Below, in pieces: positions 1 to 9,465 of a stretch of 64,000 nt of DNA (position 1 is its first letter; each line of letters starts with the position of its first letter). Source of the DNA: Alternaria dauci (Eukaryota > Ascomycota > Dothideomycetes > Pleosporales > Pleosporaceae); NCBI RefSeq assembly GCF_042100115.1, contig NC_091277.1, positions 1,798,001 through 1,862,000 of the forward strand, in the 5' to 3' direction. A model generated the notes under the pieces. It was not told the origin of the DNA. It did not search any database and saw only the letters and a list, made by a program, of their open reading frames with translations. The translations under genes and the position numbers were made by a program.

Positions 1-786
1 AATCCAAGTATTCAGCTGGAGGACCCTTATCCAGGCATCTTCATCTACCGATTTAGCGAAGGCTTTAATTATCCAAACGCAAACCACTACCTCGACCAAC
101 TCACCGACATCATTTTCGCGAAGACGCGCCGTACAAACCAAGCCACGTACAACAGACCCGGCGACCGCCCATGGAACGACCCTGGCCCTCGTGCCAAGGA
201 GGCTCAGATACAAGACGATCGGCCTACGCTGAAAGCCATCATCCTCGATTTCTCATCTGTCAACAACGTCGATCTTACTTCAATTCAGAACCTGATTGAC
301 GTAAGGAACCAGCTCGACAAGTATGCGGCTCCCGACACAGTTGATTGGCATTTCTGCAACATCAACAACCGCTGGACCAAGCGTTCTCTTGCTGCAGCGG
401 GCTTCGGTTACTATACTCCCGAGACGCCTGACAGCGGCATAGCGCACCGCTGGAAACCGATTTTCAGTGTCGCCGAGATCGGCGGCTCGGACTCTGCTGC
501 CGCGCAAGCGGAAGCACGCGAGAATCTCCTCGCTCAACGCGCACTATCGCAAGTACGAAGTCGCGATATCGAGGCAGCACACCCAGAATCGGGTGACAGC
601 TCGGAGACCGGTAGCATAACCAAGCAGTTGGAGCACAGCAAGGCGTACGGACATGTAGAGGCTGGTAATGCTAGGCAAAGGGGCCGGATAGCGGTTGTTC
701 AAGGGCTGAACAGGCCGCTGTTCCATGTTGACGTAACGGCCGCGCTGAACAGCGCGTTGGCTAATGCGCAGAGAAAGAGTCACTAG
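1..786 (+). CDS. Sulfate permease, C-terminal part (cut by window edge)
   Basis: The frame is open from the first base to a TAG at 784-786, so only the last 261 residues of a larger gene are visible. The visible part is the cytoplasmic STAS domain of a SulP-family plasma-membrane sulfate transporter: the hydrophobic strand 'KAIILDFSSVNNVDLTSIQNL' lies at about residues 78-98, after 'GIFIYRFSEGFNYPNA'. An insert of about 40 residues (TRRTNQATYNRPGDRPW...) splits the domain, as is common in fungal SUL1/SUL2 relatives. A hydrophilic, acidic tail follows. The transmembrane part must lie left of the window. No intron is seen in this piece. Confidence 0.85.
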   Translation, partial: NPSIQLEDPYPGIFIYRFSEGFNYPNANHYLDQLTDIIFAKTRRTNQATYNRPGDRPWNDPGPRAKEAQIQDDRPTLKAIILDFSSVNNVDLTSIQNLIDVRNQLDKYAAPDTVDWHFCNINNRWTKRSLAAAGFGYYTPETPDSGIAHRWKPIFSVAEIGGSDSAAAQAEARENLLAQRALSQVRSRDIEAAHPESGDSSETGSITKQLEHSKAYGHVEAGNARQRGRIAVVQGLNRPLFHVDVTAALNSALANAQRKSH

Positions 787-1288
787 ATAGTTTTGACGTC
801 TTTCGGTAGTTGTAATGCGGCTTTCTTTCAGTATATACATATATTGTCAGTACATAGAGATGATATTTATTCGCGCTCGGCTGAAGGCCTGGAGCATGTT
901 TTTCATGTTCCAAAACTAGCTCTTCCGTTTGCATGCTTGTTGATGCTGGTGCGCAAAGCCAATCTTACTGTTGGCCGCCTAAGAGGCTGTCGCATGGTAA
1001 GTGGTCAATTTCAAGCTCATTGCCATTGTAGGTGTGAGAAGACTTGGTAGGCCATGGATTTTGACATTGTTATCCTATCTAGACGATACTCGTGCTTCTG
1101 CGGCGTGGGTATAGGTACCGCGTCATGCTCCTCCATATACAAAATCAACAACGCCGTCCTATGCTCCGCCCCTGAGTCATTTCTTGCCTCGCTCATACAA
1201 TAAAGGAAAAATCCTGCTCTCTGTCGTACAAAAGTTCTTGTCCCTGCTCCCCGAAATCCCATTGCTGTTTGCCTAATGCCGCAAACTT
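787..1288. other. Intergenic, convergent 3' ends
   Basis: This 0.5-kb spacer separates the sulfate permease stop from the stop of the Mex67-like gene on the other strand. It should hold both 3' untranslated regions and poly(A) sites. I see no convincing gene; short ORFs here have no recognisable motif. Confidence 0.6.
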
Positions 1289-2260
1289 CTAATTGTACGC
1301 TTCAGCTGGCAAAGAGTCTCGACTTTGTGCGAAAAGAATGCCTGCTTGCTCGATATTCCACTGGCCCGCTTCCAGACATTGAATGGCGTAGTCGCGCTTT
1401 AGGTTGGTTTCGCGCTGAACATAGAGGATCATCTCTTCTTTCCTCTGCTGCTCCGGGTCGATGGGTGTGGGTATAGGAGTTGGTGTGGTGGATGCTGGTA
1501 TTTGCTGTGCGTTTGCTGCACTATTGTTTGCCGCCGCTGCGTCAGGACGAACCTGATTGCCGTTTAAGATTTTGAGTTTGGGAAACCAAGAGATGATTTC
1601 ATCTTCCCAGTTGGGTGTTGGGAACGGGTCGATGATGAGGTGTTCGACGTTCCTGAAACGGCCTTTCCAAGGCTTTAGTGCATCCAGCACCGCAAAAGCG
1701 TTGTTGCTGATGTCAAGATTTTGGATGTGGCGGAAGTGGTTGCAGAGTTGGTAAACGGCGTGTGTGTTTTGAAGGTTGTTGCCGGAGAGTGTGACGCTGT
1801 GGATTGCTTGCTCTTTTGCCTCTTGTGTCTCAAGAATGGCATCGCAAACGATCATGAGGGCAGGGAAGAACTTCTTCTGTGCACCTTCCGAGGCAAACAT
1901 GCCGGATTGGAGAATTTCTTGATCGCTAGCAATAGTCGAGAGGTTGAGTAACTTGCTGGCTCCATCGTAGCGTCGTCCGAGAAAGCTTTCCATAAGCGCG
2001 TAGGAGGGATTTGATTTCAGCTTTGCGAGCACATCTTTGTCGACCAACGGCTCTCGAGAGCGGTTGTCATGATGGAAGTTATTTTGGCCGCCTCTGAATG
2101 CTCCTCTTCCTCGTCCCCTTCCCCTGCCTCGTCCACGCGAGGAGTCACCATCAAGCATCATCTGATCGTCGTCGTGGTTTTGCGGTGTGAAAGAAACGCT
2201 CCAGTTTCCGCGTCCTCGACCCCGACCACGTCCTCGTCCGCCTCTTGGTTGATCGTTCAT
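1289..2260 (-). CDS. Mex67-like mRNA export protein (RGG + LRR + TAP-C, no NTF2 domain)
   Basis: Single exon, 323 residues from the ATG at 2260. In order: an arginine-glycine tract (about 5-18 and 41-57), a linker, a leucine-rich-repeat block (about 153-240, with 'LSGNNL' and 'LDISNNAF'), a Pro/Thr/Ala linker (241-272), and a C-terminal UBA-like TAP-C domain (273-323, ending 'LPAEAYN'). The LRR and TAP-C parts match Mex67/NXF1, which carries mRNP through nuclear pores; TAP-C binds FG-nucleoporins. Canonical Mex67 is about 600 residues, with an NTF2-like domain between these parts that binds Mtr2. Here the frame runs straight from LRR to TAP-C, so that domain is absent. The upstream ATG at 2356 is in frame; I chose 2260 because the RGG tract starts there. 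It may be a paralogue rather than the main Mex67. Confidence 0.72.
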   Translation of the reverse strand: MNDQPRGGRGRGRGRGRGNWSVSFTPQNHDDDQMMLDGDSSRGRGRGRGRGRGAFRGGQNNFHHDNRSREPLVDKDVLAKLKSNPSYALMESFLGRRYDGASKLLNLSTIASDQEILQSGMFASEGAQKKFFPALMIVCDAILETQEAKEQAIHSVTLSGNNLQNTHAVYQLCNHFRHIQNLDISNNAFAVLDALKPWKGRFRNVEHLIIDPFPTPNWEDEIISWFPKLKILNGNQVRPDAAAANNSAANAQQIPASTTPTPIPTPIDPEQQRKEEMILYVQRETNLKRDYAIQCLEAGQWNIEQAGILFAQSRDSLPAEAYN

Positions 2261-3200
2261 TTTTATCGTAGTACGTTGGTCGTGCTGTTGTAGAAGTGCA
2301 AGTAAGCAAGATGGAGAGATGAGATCGTCGTCTATAAAGGTCAAAGGTCCGTGCATCGCCAAGCCACGTTTTCTCGCTTCTTGACAATTACCATTGGTCT
2401 GCCCATCCAAGCTTCCGTTGATCGTAACCGTGGTTTACGGTCATCATGTCTTTACCTAAACCTATTGTTTTGCGCAAATCAGCTGTGCCTGATCCGCAAT
2501 TTCTTGAATCTAGATCCATATAACATTAGCCTTGAACTGGTGTTCGTATCGTGATTTGACGGCAAAGCAGCCAGGCAACTAGGCAACCACTGTGATGACA
2601 GCCTGAAGACACTGGTCCTTTCATGATTTGGTGCCTTCTGGAGAGGCTCCCAAAAGCCGATTATGTAGCCCTTCTCATCTATATCGTTATTATATGATAA
2701 GCATTTCAATCATTGGTTCAAGTGCAAAAGAATGATTTGATACGAACGGCCACTAGAGTATTTCAGCGCAAGCTCCACCCACGAATAAAAACACGAATGG
2801 GACAAGCCCTCGCCTACTTGTGACCACAATGGCTTAAGCGATTAGAGGGGCCACGATTTAGTGCAAAGGTATACGGGTACCATCAGCGAGAAATTAATAG
2901 CAGGAGTCACATGATGGAAGGCAAGACGAATTATGCATAGGATGATTGAGGGCGATGTTGGCGTAAATATGTGTTTCTTGTCAGATATCCGACCTAGATA
3001 ATACAAGTCTTGTTCAAGGAAAATTCCCATCTATTTCCAGCTCTCCATTGCTCACGCCGCCCACGTCACTCTACCAGACATGTAGAAATGGGTCAAGTCT
3101 TTCCAGAGATAACCTGCGACGCCAAAAACTCCGGACACGAACTCGCGTAAATGCAACAATGAGACGGCCCACGAAATGACCTTGAGGGAAAGATAGCCAT
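2261..3200. other. Intergenic: Mex67-like promoter and Erv46 3' flank
   Basis: About 0.9 kb with no supported gene. The right part should contain the 3' untranslated region of ERV46 and the left part the promoter of the Mex67-like gene. Short ORFs on both strands have no family resemblance or splice-supported extension. Confidence 0.5.
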
Positions 3201-4643
3201 CTATTGTGAGTGGATCTTTTTGATCCTATTCACACCCTCGTATAGCGCGCGGTCTATGGCTGCAGCGACAGTGAGAGTACCGCCAATTACGGCGCAGAGG
3301 CCAACGAGGAAGCCAGAAAAGGTCTTCTCGCGGACTTCGCGGTTTATGACTTTCATGGGTGAAATGTCCTGTTACGAATGTTAGTGACCAGATTCAAGGG
3401 TTAAGGGAAAGGAACTTCAAAACTCACATAAGAGAAGAAAACACCGGGGATACCTCCCCTGGCATGGATTCTCTCCTTGTGGCCCTCCTTCTCATCAGTA
3501 CCACCCTGCAGACTCCTGTGATGGCTGGTAACAGAGTATTGATGTGTCTCAATACTGCCCTTGTATGAAGCATCAATCGTGGCGCCGAGCAGCTCATCTT
3601 GTTTACCGGGACGACTGGTCTCCTTCTCCCAACCAAGCGGCAGGTAAGCGGTTGACACAACCTTGATGAAGTACATGTAGTTGTATGCCTTTTCGTCGGT
3701 GTGCTGCTCGGTATTGTCAAGAGGATTGATGTGGTGGTTCGACCACCCACCAGCGGCTGAGCCTTGGTGTTTCCTCTGCATGTCTTGTACAACCGCATCG
3801 CTGAGCTGAGGGCCAAAACGAAGCTGGTGAACCCGGTGGGTAAAGGTGTGTGCGTACTCATCCTTGAAGTAGTTCTCGAGATCGTGGACGTGCAGGTTAC
3901 CGTTGGAGAAGGACTTTCCGGGAGCAATGTGGAAGTTTCCGACGACCTTGTTGACACGGATACTGCCCTCGAGACGACATCCTTCCTGGCGTTGTTGGTC
4001 GAGATGTTCGGCGTAGTGTTCTCGCTCGCATTGCTCGACTCCTTCTCCACGGCCGAAGGACCATGAGATCGAGGCATAGGCATCGCGGACTTCGTCGCAG
4101 GTGTTGCAGCAGCCAGGCTTGACTGCGTTGGTGGGGGAAGGGGCGCCGTAACATTGGCCGCAGTAGTCGGGGGCCAGATGTGATGCTTCGTCAGCGTGCC
4201 TGGGATTACTGTTAGCCCTCTGTTGCTTCTGGAATATTCTCGTCTACCCAAACTGCTCTATACACTTACAGGTCCAGAGCCTTGATATCGATAACTTTGC
4301 TACCCTCCTTCTCAGGACTCAGGCGAACCTTGTTGATACCGTGCGTGACGCCCATCTGCAACTCCCCCGAGACATCCATGACATCGAGTGTAAGCAATTC
4401 GCACGGCACTCTTGGGAACGTTACGTTCAAGGCAATTTCCATGCGTTCGCCTCTGCCCTTATCAACCACCAATTCTGGCCGTACCGTTACTCTCCTGTAA
4501 TCGGCCCACTCGCCCCACGTTAACCAAAGGATAACCAACAAGCTGACTATGGTGACAATTCCACCAGACGTTGTGCGCACGCGCGCATCTTCAACCGTCT
4601 TGGTAAAGGCATCGAGCCTCGTGAATCGCGATTTGGCGGGCAT
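3201..4643 (-). CDS. ERV46: COPII vesicle cargo receptor Erv46
   Basis: Three exons read right to left: 4643-4270, 4199-3428 and 3368-3201; 437 residues. Erv46 forms a complex with Erv41 that cycles between ER and Golgi in COPII vesicles and retrieves ER residents. The protein starts 'MPAKSRFTRLDAFTKTVEDARV', then has a first membrane segment (GGIVTIVSLLVILWLTWG, about 28-45). The luminal domain carries the conserved cysteine cluster 'YCGQC...CCNTC', and there is a second membrane segment near the C-terminus (FSGFLVGLCAVIGGTLTVAAA). Exon 3 joins in phase to give 'GVFFSYDISPMKVI', a conserved family block, which supports that splice. Length matches the family (about 415-440). The last residues (RIKKIHSQ) are basic but lack a textbook KKXX end. 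Confidence 0.93.
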
Positions 4644-5263
4644 GTCGGCGGGCTGCCGCTGTCGGCCAATTGAGTTTGTGGGGTATTGCTACGATGGGTT
4701 GTATGTTCTGCCAGCGAGCTCCGCGATAGAAAGGGCGTTTCGAGGTAAGACAGCGGGGGGTCGCAACCGAAAGTCGTTCGGGATATGGTAGGTGCTCGTG
4801 CCTGGAACGTGGGACCAAGTTAACTCGGACTGCAAACACAATCGGCGTTGCCTCTGAGTGACGAAGAAAGTGAATGAATGAGTGTTAGCACAATCTGTGC
4901 CAAAGCCGCAGTTTCATTATACGAAGAAGAGGAATGGTGAGCAAGTTCAACGCGTGGACGCGGCAATGCTTCGGCTGAAACTAAAGGACAGCTATGCTAT
5001 GCGACTGAGAACTAGCTCCGAGCGCTGCGCCGCGCTAGCGCGCTTCTGGTAGGTGCGCATTCTCAACACGTGGGTGTATTGTGCCGCCAACTCCAGGACC
5101 TGATCAGTACACATGGAAGCATGTTTCCAAAAAAAAAAAAAACTACATGGAGGTTCGACGTAATTCCATTAGGTCTTGGGAGCGAAGACCAGAGTGCTCT
5201 ATCATCACGCTATCCAACAGTGACCTGATCGGCGTTATGCAACTTGAGCAGCATATAAATAGC
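4644..5263. other. Intergenic: ERV46 promoter, with a short A-run
   Basis: About 0.6 kb upstream of ERV46 and downstream of the PX-domain gene. It contains a homopolymeric A-run near 5130-5143 and G+C-rich patches near 5030. No coding signal is convincing. Confidence 0.5.
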
Positions 5264-8200
5264 CTATGAAGCCAGAACGCTCCTGAGCATGCTATTGAAA
5301 CCCTCGCTGAGCTTGTACAGCTCCACGATCGGCGGCTTCTTTGGTTCGCCAGCCTTTCTCCTGAGCTTCTCAGCAGCGCGCGCTCGGCTCTTGCGCTCGG
5401 CTTCGATTGGATCTGCTACATCTGTATCATCCATGTCCTCTGAGTCGGTTGAGTCGCTACCATCGTCATCGAGTTCAAGGTCCTGAAGATCCATCTATAT
5501 TGACATTAGTATACGACCAAAATGTTGTCGGAGCGAGAGACGTACCGCGTTGAGTCCAAAGTCGCTCGATTTGAAGCCAGCGATACCGCCCATGAGCGGA
5601 TCGGGATCATCACCACCACTCGCCATCTTCTGTCTAGTCTTGTCTGAATGCCACTTCTTCCGCGCCATTTGCCACTTGATCAGACTATTGATCTCGCGAA
5701 TCGCCTTGTTCTTGTCGATCAAGTTTGAGTCTATGCCACCCTGGAAGAGTGCATTCATGTCGAGCTTACCACCACTTCCAGGCCCATGGCGTAGGAAATC
5801 CAAGATGCCCTCTAGCCAGCCCATGAGCTGGTCAAAAAGACCATTGTCGTGTTTGTGCACCTCGTGAACGAACTTGTAAAAGTTACCCTCGTGCCGAGCG
5901 CACAGATCAATAAAAGCTTGCACGGTTTGGTTGGGGTCTGCAGATACTTCTTGCCGTTGGCAAGCTTCAATTGTCCTAATGGTGTCGTCGGCGAACAGGG
6001 CAAAATCCGTAATGCTGTTATATACGTTTGCGGATTTGTAGACACGGACAAGCGGTTCGTAGAAGATGGTGAATAGATCTCGGAAGAGCTGGAGAGTCGT
6101 CGGCTGGACATGTGTCAGTCACTTGTTCCAAACATTATTCTCCTCTTTGGCTTACCTCTTCGATGATTTGTAACATCATCAGCTTGTCTCTCTGTCTGAG
6201 ACAGAGCTTCAAGTATTGTTTCAGGTGCGCGAAGAGCTCAGCCCCTGATCGCATCTCCTTTTCGACCTGGCCGGTCGCGTTAGTTGCTGTACTGACATTG
6301 CTGCGGCTGCTAGCTGTTCTGCTGAGGCGGCGCGATCTCACATTCTCGACCGCGTTGTTCCATGCAACGTAGGCATTGAAAACCTTCTCCACCTGTTGCG
6401 AAGACAGCTCCGGTTGGAAATATTCGGAGCGTAGTATAGTCACCACCACATCAACATTATCGCGTGCGGCTTCCTGTCGTATCGCTTCCTTGACGCCCTC
6501 GTCTGCTTGTACGTATGCTTTGATCTTGTCGCAAAGCACATCGTCCTTGATCTTGGTAGAACCGAGTGTGTCGATTGTTTTCTGTACAGAGTTGACACCA
6601 TCGTTGATAGCCATACCGAAGATACGTTGAAGCAGGGATCGGGCACCGAACGGCTGTGCGAGGAATAGATCCAGGACTCCGCTCATGACTGCTGCAGGAT
6701 TGGCTATCCTGATGACGTTCTTGAGGACGCCGTATGGAACGAGGGAGTGTATGCGCTTCGCTTGAGCAAAAAGCTCGGGAGAGTTGTCTTCCGCTAGGAA
6801 CAAATGGTAGATGGTAGCAGCCACTTCTATGCGTAACCACTCTGCAAACTTTTGGTACTCTGGTTTGAGCTCTGCGATGGTGTTCTTGACCCTGATCTCT
6901 TGGAACAAATGGGAAAGTCCATTGGCTTCTACAATCTCTCTCCTGAACTTCTCCATGTGGATGTCAAGCTCCGCTGCTCGCTTTCGCGCGACTTCGTAGA
7001 ACTGCCTTTGCTCTTCTAGGCGCTTCTTGTCCATCTCTTCTCGCCTCTGAATGTCTTCCATCTCCTCCTCGTTGACCTCTATAGGATCGCGTGTCAGAAA
7101 TTCGGCCATAGCATTCGACTGGGCAATGCGCTCATTGTGTAGAAACGACCGCAGGAAGGCACGAAGAGAAACGCGTTGCTCTTCCCTGTATAGTTTTCGC
7201 GGGGCTTTGTACGTCGAATAGTCTGCCGAAGCCCTTGGCGAGCGTCTTCCCAGTGATGTTTGTGAGGCGTTTTTCTTGTGTCCACTGCCAAAGATATAGC
7301 TGCGCAGACCACCGCCGCCACTACTCTCAGGCTCGGGAGGAGGTGGCCCTTGAGTAGACCCCGACGAGATGGAGCTAACATCATCGTCATCGATACTCGA
7401 CTGTAGAAGTCCATCTTTTGCATTCTTTCGAGGTAACGGGGCGAGTACTTTGCCGGGAAGTTCGAGACGTATGCGCTTGTGTAATTGGACAAAGTCTGCG
7501 TATCGGCGGCCGATGTAGAAGTCCTTGTCTCCGTCGTGCTTTACCCGTATGAGGTACTCCTGCAAATGGAAAGTTAGATTCTGTCAATTTCTGACTTGCA
7601 TCTCTCCACTTGCCGCGTGTGTGTGGTACCGAAGGTGCCTCTTCACCGATGTTGTCCTAACACCTGAGACGTTGACGTCCCAACCGTTGATAGAGTGGCC
7701 GCTCGGCGTGTTCATGGTAAGTCCCTTCTCGTCCGCTTGTCGATCTACGATTTCCATTTCGGCGAAGCGTATCCTCTCTTCGTAACCTGATGCGGTAGGG
7801 ATACCAGATACCATCATCAGCTCGACCAATTTCTCGGCTTTGAGCGCCAACTTTCTTCTCTTGGTCTCTTCCAGCCGGTCTTCCGAGGACGAGATGTCTT
7901 TGCTCGCAAAGGACTCGAGGAACTAGAACAGGACCCTGGTCAGTTGCATCTCTACCCAGTATGACCTCATACAACGTACGACTTGGAGCTTGTCCTGCCA
8001 GAACTCCTTCTCCTTGGCCTTGTCCAGAAAGGGGAAGTTTCGAACATGGTTTACGAATATGTAGCGGAGGAGGGGCAGTTCTGAGTCTTCCGGCGCAACT
8101 TCGCCGGCATCTGAGCGAAAGGGCGCGCCAAAGCGCCGCAGTGCTGTGGGAGAGGAGAGTTCGGCGATTTCGTACTTTGTTTGCTGGGAAATGAGCTCGC

Positions 8201-8467
8201 GCTTGAGGTCTGCGCATCCGTCAGTATGGCCATGGGCGCGGGGAAGATGATGTATTGCTTACAATGCTCTTGTTTGCCCGTCAGTATGGACCCTTCTGGA
8301 GGCACCGACACGGTGGAGAACTTGGAGAAGGTCGTATCGTTGCGCGTGGGCTGCGCAGGCCGCACCGGCTCGCCAAAGTTCTGTACTGAGGGCTGGGGAT
8401 TCATCGTGGTGGGCTCGGTAGCACCGTTGAGCTGGATGGCAGGCGGGGCGTCGAGGTTGGCGGGCAT
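5264..8467 (-). CDS. PX / PXB-domain lipid-binding protein (yeast Ypr097w/Lec1 family)
   Basis: Six exons right to left: 8467-8263, 8209-7980, 7922-7596, 7559-6156, 6103-5546, 5494-5264; 984 residues with all phases agreeing. The N-terminal block (EHYLKRELIS..., then a helical region to about 250) is the PX-associated domain. A phosphoinositide-binding PX domain follows from about 225 to 410 (EYLIRVKHDGDKDFYIGRRYADF), interrupted by a Ser/Gly/Pro-rich insert of about 75 residues. A long helical DUF3818-type region (about 420-880) and an acidic tail (DLELDDDGSDSTDSEDMDD) complete the protein. In yeast, Ypr097w binds phosphoinositides and is linked to membrane lipid homeostasis. A precise role here is not shown by the sequence. 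Confidence 0.87.
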
Positions 8468-9465
8468 ACTTGAATTAATAGTAACGCAAAAACACGGGCT
8501 AGAGAGCCGCGAGCCGAAAGAAGGAAGACGGGGTGTAGAATTAGAAGGAAGAGCGAAAAAAAACAGCCTTTAGGGACCCTGCAGATGAGCGTCGACGCGT
8601 GTTGTATGACGCCGGAATAACACCTCCTTCTACCTGTGGCTGCGCCTGAGGCTGGTGCGCTGCGGAGATGCGGGCACGACAGCAAGGACAAGAGATACGA
8701 TGGGGCTGCACCGCCCGTTCCTCTGCTCAAAGTGGAGCGACTCAATGCTTGTCGGCACTGAAGCAGAGTCGGGCGCGTAGAGGATTGTGGCTGAGTGACG
8801 CAACCCGATGCCCTTGGCCCATGACGCAGAGGCCCACGAGGCCGAATACAGGAAGGAACACGGCATCGCGTCTCTTGGCCGTATTCACGCTTTATCCCCC
8901 TCTCTCGTTTCGCTAATACGCGCGCCGTATGCCGTCAACGCATACGAGACAATCGAGTTGCACAGAAAAACCACCTCTCCGCGGGACGGCGCGTAAGATT
9001 CGGACACAAACTTGAGCCAGACCGCTTCGGCTCGCTTCAGCCCACCAAGATCGCATCGCAGCATCATGCATCGCTTACAGGCAGACTCCCACTTGGCGCA
9101 GTGTCACTAATGCCTAGCACGGAAACCCGACGTCCACCACGTTCTGGCCACGGGCCAAGATGACCGATTCACCGCCCGATTACAATCTCACATTGGAAGA
9201 ACATGCTCGATACCGTTGTTTGAAGTTGCAATTTGGATATGTTCTATATCTGCCTAGTTGTACACGATACAGTCCTGTGGGTAAATGTCTCTTAATGCCA
9301 GTCAATGGCAAGATTCATCCCGGGACGCCGACTTACTCCATTCCCCAGATTGCTGCCGAGGTATTCTGTGGCACTTCGGCAACAAGAGAGACAAAGTTAT
9401 CCACCCTAACGCCAATCCACTGAACATCTTACAATACAGCCACCCATGCTTTGCAAGCCTGAGAC
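8468..9465. other. Intergenic: PX-gene promoter and ARS2 3' flank
   Basis: One kilobase between the start of the PX-domain gene and the stop of ARS2, both on the minus strand. It should hold the first gene's promoter and the second gene's 3' end. I see no supported gene here. Confidence 0.5.
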
